Shown: positions 20,090 to 30,733 of the stretch, piece by piece | How positions within the stretch are numbered: the first letter of the stretch is position 1 | Layout: each line of letters opens with the position of its first letter | Assembly: GCA_030220185.1 (NCBI GenBank) | Contig: JASPKZ010010277.1 | Location: forward strand, 896,501 to 960,500 | DNA: 64,000 nt | Source: Diploptera punctata | Lineage: Eukaryota > Arthropoda > Insecta > Blattodea > Blaberidae | Direction of reading: 5' to 3' | Program-made: the position numbers and the translations under genes | The notes under the pieces: model-generated | What the model saw: only the letters and a program-made list of their open reading frames with translations | What the model was told of the DNA's origin: nothing | The model's database searches: none

Positions 20090-20382
20090 CCTAGTGCATG
20101 TCATTCACTGCAATCATAGCATTTTCATGCTATGCTTTGCAGTTTCACTAGGGAATTATAAGTGTGATAGTTTCCCGTTTCTTTCTACACCAGTGAAAGA
20201 TGATGATGATGATGATGATGGGCAGATAATGTTCGGGGACCATTTGGTCCTTAAAGATACTTGAAATTTGTCTTACAGGTGAGGAAAAACCCCAGAAAAA
20301 AATCTCACTCAGAAAGTTTGTCCCGACTGGGAATCGAACCCGGGTCCGCTGCGTGACAAGGCAGCACGCCACAGCAGTGGAT
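20090..20382 (-). mobile_element. SINE1 copy
   Basis: Nearly full-length on the minus strand: tRNA-like head with box B, the CACCTGTAAGACAAATTTCA block, a GATGATGATG run and the 3' block with GCAGTGAATGACATG. About a dozen bases of the head (around box A) are deleted. Confidence 0.85.
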
Positions 20383-20472
20383 TTAAATGTATAAATTAAT
20401 ATAATTTACATCTAAGTTAAGCAGAGATCGAATGTTGTAATTGTTTTTAATACTAAACAGTTTTTTTATTTT

Positions 20473-20550
20473 ATGTTTGAACATGAATATCTCTATCTCT
20501 CTCTCTCTCCCTCTATCTCTCTCTCTCCCCCCCCTCTCTCTCTCTCACAC
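20473..20550. repeat. CT-rich low-complexity tract
   Basis: Runs of CTCTCT and CCCCCC; the frame across it is not a real gene. Confidence 0.8.
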
Positions 20551-20589
20551 ATATTACTTATGCAAATATGTATTCTACATTATCATTAT

Positions 20590-20880
20590 GGGAAATCAGA
20601 TGTAACAAAACCAGTTAAGTCTCGTAGACTGCGATGGGCAGGATTTGTGGCACCAAGAAGAATGAAAGAATGGACAAGGAAACTCCTTGTAAGAAAAGAA
20701 AGGGAAATGCGGCCAGAAGACAGGGGAAAAGTGAGGTGGTAAAATAGCATGAATTAGGATTTGAAGGAGTTAAATTATACAGGGGATGATTGGAAAACGT
20801 TGTCTCAGGATAGGGATATATGGAAACCTTTTGTACGCGCGGTCATGAACCTACGGGTTCGATAGTTCCAGTTAGTTAAT
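20590..20880 (+). mobile_element. RTE-A 3' fragment
   Basis: Aligns with the last 300 bp of RTE-A (KSRRLRWAGFV through the segment encoding MNLRVR). It has several frame breaks and a tail reading TTCCAGTTAGTTAAT. Confidence 0.75.
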
Positions 20881-20915
20881 TATATAGATATTTCTTCTTA
20901 ATATTTAATACACTG

Positions 20916-21200
20916 GTCTTGAGGTAGCATGCTGCCTTGTCACGCAGCGGGCCCGGGACAGGCTCCAGGGTGAGGTTTTTTCGGGGTTTTTCCTCACCTG
21001 TAAGACATATGTCACGAAGTTTAGGGCCCAACGGTCCCCGAAAATTATCCGGCCATCATCATTATCATTATCATCCTCATCATTTTACCGGTGTGTGGAA
21101 AGCAACGGGAAGTTACCATATCTATAAATCCCTAGTAAAGCTGCAAAGCATAGTACGAAATTATATGATTGCAGTGAAAGACCTGCCCTATATAAGAACT
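20916..21200 (+). mobile_element. SINE1 copy
   Basis: Plus-strand copy with a shortened head: box B is partly deleted (GGGCCCGGGACAGG). The CACCTGTAAGAC block, the CATCATTATCATTATCATCC run and the 3' block with GATTGCAGTGAAAGACC are present. Confidence 0.8.
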
Positions 21201-21309
21201 CTAGGGAATAGAATATCCTGTTGGTCTATATTTATTATGTAGATAGATCATCGGTTCATTAATGTATTTGACATCGTCCGATTCCTAATAGCCAATTTTG
21301 TTGGTCCAT

Positions 21310-21610
21310 CCAATCTCCTGGTTGTAGATGTTTCTCCTTCATGTATAATATATTCCATGACTCCAGGATGTTTTAGATTTTCCTCTGCCTCGTTTTTCCT
21401 CAGGTTTCCATTCTAAAACACATTTTGGTAGCCGATCCTCTTCCATTTGCTGGATATGTCCGTATCATCTTAAATACTGAGTCTTAACGTAATCTAAAAT
21501 AGTGTCTTCAGTCTTAATTTTTGCCCTTATAACTGAGTTTCTAATTTTTTTATCTTCGTGAAAGTCTTGCTGCCCTTCATATAAAATCAATTTCAGTTTC
21601 AAAAGGTACT
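21310..21610 (-). pseudogene. RTE-K C-terminal fragment, copy 2
   Basis: Minus-strand copy of the fragment at 13862-14290 (EEDRLPKCVL-like segment and GRP block). Frames are broken. Confidence 0.65.
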
Positions 21611-21624
21611 ATATTTATTATTAT

Positions 21625-22566
21625 TTACGATACTAATATCTTCAACATCTATAATGATAATCAAATCTCTGTTAAACAAGATGGCAAATTATCTTCTTGG
21701 GAAAAGATCAACACTGGAGTAAGACAGGGATGTGGACTTTCACCGGTGCTTTTCATTATATATATGAATAAATTAATAAACGAATGGAGGAAAATATAAC
21801 GAGGATATATATCCATCAATAGGAACCTCAAACTCGATGCTATTCTTTTTGCAGGCGATTTAGCTCTTCTGGCACTTTCCGAAAATGATTTGCAACGATC
21901 AATTTATAATTTACAAAAAATAACTGCCAAATTTAATATGAAAATATCAATTAACAAAACTAAAATTATGGCATTTCATGGGAAGGACCCCATACAAAGT
22001 AAAATCTGTCTCCAGTATAAGATTTTGGAGATCGAATCAATTTAAATATCTTGGTTATTATCTCTCTATCTGGGATGAAAAGGATATCCCTGAAAAAAAT
22101 TACTAGTTAAAATAAAAGTTGGGAAATTATTAATCAAGTTATGAAACCATCTCTTGTACAAAAAAAACACCAGATTAAGTTTATATAACACTTTGGCTAG
22201 ACCAGTGTTGACCTATAGTAGTGAAGCATGGACATTAAAAAGTCAACATGAAAGCAGAATAACGGCTTATAAAATGAGATTCATGAGCAGAACAGCGGGT
22301 TACACCAGATGGGATCAGAAAAGGAACACCGATATCTTAAAATAATTGAAGACTACGCCAATTTTGTAATATATTAAACAGTACCAACTAAATTGGAAAC
22401 ACCATCTAGAAAGAATGAGTTCAAATCGGATCACCAAAGCTGTTTACAATTATATACCAAGAGGACGAAGATTACTGGGCCGTCCTATGAAACGCTGGAG
22501 GAAAAATTTTCTATAGGATCGTAACAGGCCTTGGCCTAATACTTGGAAGGAAGGAAGAAGAAGAAG
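21625..22566 (+). pseudogene. RTE-B RT pseudogene
   Basis: Readable pieces are TGVRQGCGLSPVLFIIYMNK (motif B), LDAILFAGDLALLA (motif C, where YADD has become FAGD), KISINKTKIMAFHGK and, at 22154-22345, LYNTLARPVLTYSSEAWTL, then RTAGYTRWDQKRNTDI. Stops occur at several places, including after motif B. The 3' end reads GGCCTTGGCCTAATACTTGG and an AAG-type tail. The family has better short copies at 27.96 and 44.0 kb. Confidence 0.8.
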
Positions 22567-22755
22567 ATTTAAGATACTATATTTATTATTGCATTATTAT
22601 ACTATGTCTATTATTAAGTGTAAAAATGTTTGACAAATAATGAAAATATATATAACGTTAGTCGTGAAATCATTTATCCTAACATTACTTTAAAGTATAA
22701 AACACTGTTTTTTTTAGGAATCCCATGTTTATTTTTTAATACTTGTATAGAAGAG

Positions 22756-22756
<1 letters not shown>

Positions 22757-22838
<82 letters not shown>
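22757..22838. repeat. TA/TG compound microsatellite
   Basis: About 12 TA units run into about 29 GT units. It generates a false Cys/Val-rich frame. Confidence 0.95.
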
Positions 22839-22843
<5 letters not shown>

Positions 22844-23047
22844 TACTGTGCTTGCGTAGCACTTTACATCCGTGTCAGTGGTTCAAACTGTAACAAGTGT
22901 CACATGGAATCACCCTCCTAAGTACTGTTGAGATGTAAAATGTTTGATTGATGTTCTAATGTCGATATATATTACCCATCCAAGTGTTTTGTGCAGGCGG
23001 AAAATATTTTAACTAACAAACTGTCTTTCTCTTTCTATTCCTTACTA

Positions 23048-23350
23048 TGTTGCCACTTCCTGTCCTTTGAATTATGTTGTTTGATTGGCAGGTAGAGAGC
23101 TGACAAATACTATGTATTTTAATGATCCGTCGTTCTGCGCGGTCAGTGGCAGAATGACTAACTTGACAACCCTGTTACTTTTGGGGTTACGCCTAGGAAT
23201 GAGCTGTCCCTTCCTTGCCCTTCTCATTGCATGTTGCCACTTGTGATTTATTGTGAGGCTGATAATGGAGAGGCGACAAATACTGTGATTTTAAATGATC
23301 CGACCGCTTGAGCGTTCCGTGCTTAAATTACTAATTTGACAACCATGTTA
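23048..23350. repeat. Imperfect direct repeat pair, 180-bp spacing
   Basis: ATGTTGCCACTT, then GACAAATACT and TTGACAACC(C/A)TGTTA recur in the same order at about 23048-23173 and 23230-23350. The copies are diverged. They may be a tandem duplication; no coding is seen. Confidence 0.6.
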
Positions 23351-23354
23351 AGAT

Positions 23355-23925
23355 CTTTCACACGTGTTTAGGGATTCTCCCCCCACATTTGAAATTGAAA
23401 AATTTCAATACGTGATCGGTTGTACAGTTTTCTCCTAATCCCTTCCACAGATTCAGTAGATGGGCAACACTAGCGCTAAAACTCTTCCCCTCCGCCCGTG
23501 AACAGTTAACTTGGATGTGTAATAATGTATACTATGTGAAATATAACGAATATAGGGCTTATTTACAGGAGTGTGATGTGATATGCAATTAAAACTTCCT
23601 CTAAATTCCTCCTTTCGGAAATAATAAAGAACGCTATTTCCCATCCAAGAATTCAGAAAAAAAATGTTTTTGTCGCTAGTGAAATTAAATACAAGAATCC
23701 TTGCAAATAAATTTATAAATATGTTTACTTCTTCATATACCCGCCCTTTAATTTATCAAATGTGCTTAGATAGTTAGTTTCAGTGAAATTAATATTTTTA
23801 TAAATATGTACTCCAGTTTTTAATATAGGAATGATAGTCAGGACACAATCGACACTAAATGTATACCTAAGGCTCTAGCACATTGTACTATGATTGTTCT
23901 TATTTGCAACAAGTGGTTAAGTTAA
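23355..23925. other. No recognised feature
   Basis: AT-rich; no motif recognised. Confidence 0.4.
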
Positions 23926-23929
23926 GAAG

Positions 23930-24225
23930 CCTTGGCGCAGAGCTACGGGACGTGCTCTGGTTCGAGTTTCTATGGAGGAAGACAGTTTATCATAGAATTT
24001 CGGCCAGTATCGGACCGGTGCGCACCCAGCATCGTGAGGCATTTGGGTAGCTACAATAAGTAAGGGTGAGAAGTCAATATATAACGGTTGGGGGACCCGA
24101 TATGCTAACTACATGTCACCCCTACACTGGCTATAAGATCGTCCACCTCTGTGATTAACACATGTGGATGTGAGGCCAGCAGCCGGCTAGTAGACCAAGG
24201 GCCTTCTACGCTTGTTGCGCTTGGA
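23930..24225 (+). mobile_element. SINE2 copy
   Basis: Starts with a worn tRNA-like head (TTGGCGCAGAGCTACGG and GGTTCGAGTTTC as boxes A and B). The body has GGACCGGTGCGCACCCAGCA, GGCATTTGGGTAGCTACAAT and CACATGTGGATGTGAGGCCA. Much of the body recurs at 34384-34880 and part at 63022-63165. Confidence 0.7.
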
Positions 24226-24395
24226 GTTTTTAAAGTTTTATTTTCCTTCACCACTCGTCCCTATCTATCCATTCCATGTCGTGTACTCATCTTGTCCTCA
24301 TTCAAGTTCTTTTTTCTTACTCGTGCATCCATGAGTTTCGAGGTCATTCTTTATTTCTTCTTCCAGGTGGACACCATTCTAATGTTTTTGGGTAA
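24225..24395 (-). pseudogene. RTE-like tail fragment, copy 2
   Basis: Matches 14323-14515; on the minus strand it covers a worn C-terminal tail of an RTE-like protein. It directly follows a SINE2 copy. Confidence 0.55.
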
Positions 24396-24449
24396 CCGTT
24401 TTACTTGCATAATGAATTTATTTATTTAAGATAGGATTTTAAGATTACT

Positions 24450-26740
24450 GTGGTCGACAAAGTGAACTTTTTTCTTTCACAAGAATAAAAAATATGAGAT
24501 TTTAGAAGTAATTTTTCATCCTGAATTTAAATATAACTTGTTTTTTTTTTCCTATCAGGCAAGCGTTTTCTGTGATATTCATTTACATTTTAAAATTTTT
24601 TTAATAAAATCCATCTAACTCTAACTCATTCTGACTTACCTAGAAAGTAGTAGATAGTGATTTTCAGGCATATTTTGTATCTGGAACATCTCTCTTCTTG
24701 GTCCAAAAGTAGTCAGCCAGCTCATTAGAACTCCACTTGTCTTGGTACCTCTTTTCCATTGTGGAAAATTTGCTGATGAAAACGCTCACCGTGCTGATCA
24801 GAGACAGCCCCAAGATTTTCCGAAAACAAGTCTAAGTGAGAGTCCAAAAAGTGAATTTTTAAGGACATGTTGCATCCCATAGCTTTATAAGACTGTAGAA
24901 GATCAGCCACTATGTCACGATAGTTTTCTGCTTTATGGTTTTCAAGGAAATTGCAACATACATTTCTCAAAGACTGCCAGGTTGCTTTTTCCAGAGGATT
25001 TAACAGACCTTCAAAATGTTCATCAGCCATTAGTGACCGTATTTGGGACCCTATAAAAATTCCTTCTTTCAGTTTAGCATCATTGACTTTGGGTAATTTC
25101 CATTTCAAGTACAAGAAATGCATCAGAAAGTTTATCCATAGCTTTGAAAAATTTTTAATTACTCCTAATTTAATATGCAATGGAGGTAATATATATTTTT
25201 TCAAGATTCGCTAACTGGATATCTGAAACATTGTTTCTGGCCAAGGATAATAAATTCACGTTTAGGCCCTGATTTTCTAACATAGTGAGACTTCTTATCT
25301 CTGCTGTCCCATTCGCACAAAAAAACAGCAAAATTTGGTGAACCCAAGTTGCAAACCAAGAAATAAAGCAATGACCTTTAAATCACCATAGATATACCAT
25401 TTATGTTTTTCATATTGGATATTCTCTAAAACCAGTTTCATATATTCATATGTCTCTTTCATATCAGCGGCATGCGCTACATGTATTGATGGAATTTCAT
25501 TGCCAATGTGTAGCAACACAGCCTTCAAACTAACTTTAGAGGAGTCTATGAACAATCACCACTCATTTGGCTGGTGTTGATGCCCAAGAGTTTCCCTAAC
25601 AAAACGAATATCATTGTAATACACAATGCCATTCTCTTCAGAGAAACAGTCCCTTTGAAAACACTGTGCGGCTACGATAACTACATATTCTTACATCTTT
25701 TTTAAGTAGATTCCAGACTTTGAGTTTGGAAGTTAAAACATCAGCTTGCTGTTTAGAGGTTTAAATCCCGAACCCTGTCACTGAGGTCTTGGTGATTGGG
25801 AAAGTACGGTTCTGATGAACAGCTACTGCTTTCATATGTAAGATCATTTTTATTTCTAACTGAATCATTTTCAGTTTGAGCTAGGTCAGAATCAGAGTTA
25901 TGAGTTAAGGTCATATCTGCATATACTGGTACAGGGGACTCTTCATTGTGTAAGATAGGCCTCATTGCAGATGGCAAATTCAGATACTTAACTGTAAATT
26001 TTGATTTAGATGTGATTCCTTTAATATTTGTTAAACTAAAATAACAATCAGTTAGATAATCCTTCGGTTCCCTCCAAATCATGGGAATTGCAAATGGCAT
26101 ATGATGTGTACCATTTTTCTACCCAACCAACAGTCTAACACATGAAACACAGCATATATTTGGGGCCTAGCTCTTATCAAAATCATCCACTTGACAACCA
26201 AAGTAAAGTTCATAACACTCTTTCACAAGTGGTGTGAAATTTCGTCTCTGAGACTTGAAGGCCAACTCACCACAAATATAGCAGACATTATCTGCATGAT
26301 TTATACACTTCCGTGGCATTATGAAAGAAGAAAACTCTAAAACACAACACACACAATACAATCCTAAGCAGAAGGGAAGGAAATATATATTTTCACTAGT
26401 GCTAATAAGCTCACAGCTAGCTCAATACTGACACAGTGCAATGCATATTAACATGTTAAAACACGTATGAACCTGCATAGTCTTGTCTTTTGGAGGTTCA
26501 GCATGACATTACATATAATTTCCTTAAATACAGCTTGAATAAAATCGCTGCATACAAGGTAAAGTTTCCTAAGACAGCTCAAAGAGAATGCTAAAATCAA
26601 TTTTAAAAAAGTAGCTGTCACAAAAAAACTGTGCCTGATGGAAAAAATCTGACTACATATCTGAATTAGGTATGAAAAAATGCACTAGTTTCACTAATCA
26701 GATTTCTTGTGAAGAAGACCTTGTCGACAAGTGTTATAAC
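24450..26740 (-). mobile_element. DNA transposon-like element with long inverted ends, unclassified
   Basis: The left end has GTCGACAAAGTGAAC then TTTCACAAGAA. The complement of the right end has GTCGACAAGGTC then TTCACAAGAAATC. Further in, CCTATCAGGCA, a T-rich tract and TTTTAAAATT on the left align with CCATCAGGCACAG and TTTTTTAAAATTG on the right, so the inverted ends reach about 150-200 bp with gaps. Between them lies one intronless broken coding region. Long inverted ends plus a single coding region fit a cut-and-paste transposon. The superfamily is unknown to me. Confidence 0.65.
24655..26361 (-). pseudogene. Uncharacterised transposase-like protein, frameshifted
   Basis: Four minus-strand blocks lie in protein order. 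26167-26361 has MPRKCINHADNVCYICGE, a C-x(7)-CxxC putative zinc-binding start. 25753-26100 has AIPMIWREPKDYLTDCYFSL and an acidic Ser-rich part ending LSDRVRDLNL. 25295-25590 has FIDSSKVSLKAVLLHIGN and YGDLKVIALFLGLQLGFTKF. 24725-25204 has KYILPPLHIKLGVIKNF, NHKAENYRDIV and GAVSDQHGERFHQ. A shifted frame to about 24668 adds EKRYQDKW and LADYFW. Total length would be near 550 residues without introns. Frameshifts and stops break it in at least four places. No known catalytic triad could be assigned. Confidence 0.7.
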
Positions 26741-27520
26741 ACAGCACAGAACTCCAGGCAAAACTCTATGTGATTATAGTTCGATACAGTATTAGTACAG
26801 CTGTGGAAGAGACTTTCTTAAAAATATATGGAACCATTTTTATGTTCAAAAATCTTAGTAATATAGAACGGATGTGGATCATTGTCTATATATGTTTTCG
26901 AAATATATATATTTTTTTCTGGCAGACAAATGGTTGCACACTGATCTCTTCATATCACTAAATGGCACAACATTTATATTTCAAGTATGGGGTCTTGTTG
27001 GAATGCTTTCCTACATTTAAAGTTCGAATTTTTAAAACAGTAGAATCTCCCTAAGGATTAAATATGAAAGTATAATTCATAGGCTGGCATGTTATTCAGT
27101 TCTCATGAGAGAAGGGATGGTAAGAAATTATGATAATACACTTAAGTGTCGTAAAGTGACAGATCCTAGTTTAACAACTAGCCTGTTCTTGTCATGGTAG
27201 TTCTAACCTTCCTTAGTTAAGGTTAATTTTAAATTACACTAGGTGTCACAATTAAATTTAGCAAGTGTTTTACTTGGTTTCGTATTTGTTAAATCTAGTT
27301 TCTTCCAACTTTCATCAAACGAATACAACATTTTAGGCATACTTTTGAAGTTGTGTATAATTTTTTGCGCTAAATTCAAAATGAAGAGTAAACATTAGAA
27401 AATGTTTGATGTGTAGTACTGTGTAAAGTTCAACTGTATTGATGATTACAGGCATGTTTTCAGATTCATGCTACTATATATTTATGGAATACTTTCACTC
27501 TTTCTTGGTCACAATTAATT
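26741..27520. other. No recognised feature
   Basis: AT-rich with short frames of 60-odd codons and no motif recognised. Confidence 0.4.
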
Positions 27521-27524
27521 TTTA

Positions 27525-27880
27525 TTTTTTTATTAAGAATATTCCACATTACAGTGTTTCTTCTTTAATCCAAAGTAATTTGTCGCCAGAGGTTCCTGTC
27601 AAAAAACATCTCCTTCCCTCAAATCTCTAGCTTGCACACTTCTCCTCACTCCATCTATCCAACGTTCTCTAGGTCTGCCTCTTCCACTTCTTCCGTTAGC
27701 TTTCCAACCAAGAATATTCTTGGGTATTGTCAATTCTTCCATTCTTATGAGTTCATACCATTTCAAACGTTTTTATTCCATGTTTTTCAACTAGCGCAGT
27801 TTTCCTATTGTATTGTTTCTGACCTTATTCCATCTTGAAATTCTTGTCGATCGCCTCCAAAAAATTCATTTCTACTGCTA
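27525..27880 (-). pseudogene. RTE-L C-terminal fragment, copy 1
   Basis: Minus-strand translation gives NILGWKANGRSGRGRPRERW, then MDGVRRSVQARDLREGD and a stretch ending near LATNYFGLKKK. The order and motifs match the RTE-L copy at 34930-35600. Frames are shifted. Confidence 0.6.
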
Positions 27881-27961
27881 ACAGCTAAAGGCCTAAAGGA
27901 AAAACCATTATCCGACCAATGAAAATGCAGTCATACATCCGGTTTCTTTATATTACAACTG

Positions 27962-28552
27962 TAATGGGAAGGACCCCATACAAAGTAAAATCTGTCTCCA
28001 GAATAAAATTTTAGAGAGATCTAATCAATTTAAATATCTTGGATATTATCTCTCTATCTGGGATGAAAAGGATATCCCTGAAAAAGTTACTAGTTATAAT
28101 AAAAGTTTAGGAATTATTAATCAAGTTATGAAACCATCCGTTGTACAAAAAAACACCAGATTACGTTTATATAACACTTTGGCTAGACCAGTGTTGACCT
28201 ATGGTAGTGAAGCATGGACACTAAGAAAACAACATGAAAGCAGAATAACGGCTTGTGAAATGAGATTCATGCGCAGAACAGCGGGTTACACCAGATGGGA
28301 TCGGAAAAGGAACACCGATATCTTAAAAGAATTGAAGACTACGCCAATTTTGGAATATATTAAATAGTATCAACTAAATTGGAAACACCATCTTGAAAGA
28401 ATGAGTTCAAATCGGATCCCCCAAAGCTGTTTATAATTATATACCAAGAGGACGAAGATCACTGGGCCGTCCTATGAAACGCTGGAGGGAAACATTTCTA
28501 TAGGATCGTAACAGGCCTTGGCCTAATACTTGGAAGGAAGAAGAAGAGAAGA
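27962..28552 (+). mobile_element. RTE-B 3' copy
   Basis: Matches the 3' 590 bp of RTE-B. The open frame 28128-28367 reads LYNTLARPVLTYGSEAWTLR, QHESRITACEMRFMRRTAGY, TRWDRKRNTDILKELKTTP. A premature stop then splits YIKQYQ-like sequence, and a one-base insertion (CCCCC) shifts the rest. The 3' end has GGCCTTGGCCTAATACTTGG and an AAG tail. Confidence 0.8.
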
Positions 28553-28774
28553 ACTTAGGTCGAAAGAGGTATATAAACATGAGTTATGTTCATGAGATAA
28601 GTTTTTAAAATAACTGTACTGTAGGCACGAGATAAATTGAGCAGCGAGATGAGAATTTAGATTGGAATCAGTATTCTATCCTTTCTGACTACTACATTTT
28701 ATTTATTTCACAGATTAGAAAAGAATGAGGAAGATAGTATAATTGTTTCATATACAATCGATATGTATATCAAG

Positions 28775-29205
28775 TAGCTAATACCCGGGCGTGCGCAACT
28801 ACGCCTAAGTAAATTAAATATTGAGGGTTAATTAAAAATATGATATACACTGCAACAAACCAAATATGACGGTTGCTACAGTAAATTTCAAATTTCAGGT
28901 AACCTTCCACTTCTAACGGCCGGATTTCACTAAGTGTTGGACAATACATACCTGTTTTATTTTAATAGGATGTTCCGAGTTTTGTTGTGAAACATAGAAA
29001 ATTGCTATTGCTAGAGCGATTTTTAAATTTTCGTTTCAGGTAAACTCCTACACCTAATAATTTTAGAATATAAAGATAACGGCTAAACACTCGTCGCATC
29101 TGAAAACCTGTAGGCTACATACAAATTTTCACGAACATCGGTTGAACAGTTTAGAAGTCTATAAATGATAAACAGACATGCATTCATGTAAGATTATAAA
29201 CTTTC
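28775..29205. repeat. Interspersed repeat with GCGCACGCCCGGGTATTAG-like end
   Basis: Starts with CTAATACCCGGGCGTGCGC, whose complement resembles the end of a block near 62575-62600. An inner segment with AACTCCTACACCTAAT and GCTAGAGCGATTTTTA matches, on the other strand, 63875-63955. So at least one diverged partner lies at the right edge of the window. No coding is evident. Confidence 0.5.
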
Positions 29206-29275
29206 ACGGCATGTGTCTTGATTCATGTATTTTATGTCTTTCGGGCTAAATGGCCGTGGCCTGGTTTTATTAAAA

Positions 29276-29316
29276 CTCAACATTTCGTCTAAAACTGCGG
29301 TAGACATCCACAGGAG
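29276..29316 (-). ncRNA. Hammerhead-like motif, damaged core
   Basis: Same layout as the opposite arm, but the first core box reads CUGUGGA: the conserved A of CUGA is replaced, which should abolish catalysis. Helix II is GUCUA with UUAGAC, and the GAAA box remains. Confidence 0.5.
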
Positions 29317-29404
29317 ATTCTGCTTGCTCTTTGACCTCCTAACTCTTCAAATGTCGGATGCAGCCAACATTTGAAGAGTTAGGAGGTCAAAGAGCACGCA
29401 GAAT

Positions 29405-29445
29405 CTCCTGAGGATGTCTACCGCAGTTGTAGACGAAACGTTGAG
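29405..29445 (+). ncRNA. Hammerhead ribozyme motif, type I
   Basis: Order on the plus strand: CUC, CUGAGGA (the seventh core base is free to vary), helix II GUCUAC/GUAGAC with CGCAGUU loop, GAAA, CGUU, GAG. The UH rule at the cut site is met by UU. Helix III is the short ACGU, as in the motif at 18191. Confidence 0.65.
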
Positions 29446-29516
29446 TTTTAATAAAACCAGACCACGGCCATGTAGCCCGGAAGACAAAATACATGAATCA
29501 AGACATACATTCGTTT

Positions 29517-29554
29517 ATATATATATATATTTTGCGATGTTTGAATTTATGGAG

Positions 29555-29605
<51 letters not shown>

Positions 29606-29620
29606 GTATATATAGGTAGT
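29517..29620. repeat. TA-rich microsatellite tracts
   Basis: Two TA runs with short interruptions directly beside the palindrome. Confidence 0.85.
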
Positions 29621-29624
29621 TGCC

Positions 29625-30025
29625 TATATTTGCCATTTCTATAGCCATATGTCGCATTAGATTTTAATTTGTTTAGTTCTTATATCATGCAGTTGTTTGT
29701 GAAATAGTACGAGTAGAATAGTTAATCTGAAGAACATGGAAGAATGAATTATGCTTTACTGGAACGTGTCGTGCCAGCTGTTGAGAAGTAACATTTGCAA
29801 CATTCCAGCTCGCAGATGAATTACGGACTTATTAAAGTGATAAGATGGAATTAAAGAAACTCTAATATTATTTTCAGACCTCAATTAAAGAAGCAAGTGG
29901 ATATTTTATAATCCTGCTTTAAAATTAAGTAATAATATTTTAAGTTTAAAAATAATGGAATACGCAACTGTCCTCGATTTTATGGGCTCATAAATAGCTT
30001 TAAAACAATAAAATAAATAACTAAA
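29625..30025. other. No recognised feature
   Basis: AT-rich; nothing recognised. Confidence 0.4.
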
Positions 30026-30032
30026 TAACCAC

Positions 30033-30450
30033 TGGCACTATAGAGTTCGTAGATTCATGGGTGAGCGGACTTAAGCTCTCCATACATTTCTATCCTGAGC
30101 TATAATGTTTTCCAATCACTTCATGTAAAATCTAATTCTCTCAAATCATGGTTGTTATTCTCCCATCTCATTCTTGATCTCCCAACACGATTTTTTCCCT
30201 GTCGTTTTCCTACAGGAAGCTTCGATACCTCCCTTTCATTCCCCATTCATGCCGCATGTCTCGTACACCGCAGTCTGCGGGACTTGATTGTTCTTACCGT
30301 ATCTGGTTTCTTATAAGGATCATGTAGCTCACTGTTTTGTAATCTTCTCAATTCGCCTATCTCTCTATCTCTCTTTGGTCTAAAGAATTTCATAAGAACT
30401 TTGTTCTCAAATACTTATAATATTTTCTTCTCCCTCAAAGTATGAGTCCT
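30033..30450 (-). mobile_element. RTE-A 3' fragment, decayed
   Basis: Minus-strand match to the last 400 bp of RTE-A, from the CACTGGCACTAT segment at the 3' end to the FENKVL-like segment. Many changes and small gaps show it is older than the copy 300 bp downstream. Confidence 0.75.
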
Positions 30451-30573
30451 AATAGTAAATATTATATTTCTTTATATAAACAAAATACATAAACATATTA
30501 AACTAGTATTTAAATTAATTAAATAAAAATAAAACGTAGTTTTATTTGATTTTCATATTTATTATATAATTCA

Positions 30574-30610
30574 GTGACAGCTGTTTCGGCACACTGTACC
30601 TTCTTCAGAC
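30574..30610 (-). ncRNA. Hammerhead ribozyme motif in left arm
   Basis: Minus strand: CUGAAGA, helix II GGUAC/GUGCC with AGU loop and one G-U pair, GAAA, then CAGCUGUC. Same layout as the right-arm copy. Confidence 0.65.
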
Positions 30611-30660
30611 ATGTTAACAAATCATAACATAATTTAAATTATAACATAATCTGTTAACAT

Positions 30661-30697
30661 GTCTGAAGAAGGTACAGTGTACCGAAACAGCTGTCAC
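30661..30697 (+). ncRNA. Hammerhead ribozyme motif in right arm
   Basis: Plus strand: GU, CUGAAGA at 30663-30669, helix II GGUAC-AGU-GUACC, GAAA at 30684-30687, CAGCUGUC, AC. Helix III sequence ACAGCUGU is self-complementary, so two copies could pair. The predicted cut follows C30695. Core bases are intact. Stem I is short in this reading, and activity is untested. Confidence 0.7.
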
Positions 30698-30733
30698 TGA
30701 ATTATATAATAAATATGAAAATCAAATGAAACT

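Larger units (their letters stand above)
29211..29510. repeat. 300-bp palindrome with hammerhead motifs in both arms
   Basis: Arms 29211-29354 and 29367-29510 are inverted copies with roughly a dozen differences and a 12-base spacer. Each arm ends outward in the ACCACGGCC and CCCGGAAGAC block shared with 18150-18180. Each arm has one hammerhead motif pointing outward. The arms differ by point changes, so the duplication is not brand new. Confidence 0.85.

Noticed and set aside
22630..22893. Frame with a Cys/Val run and its antisense His/Thr frame
   Set aside because: Both arise from the GT microsatellite.
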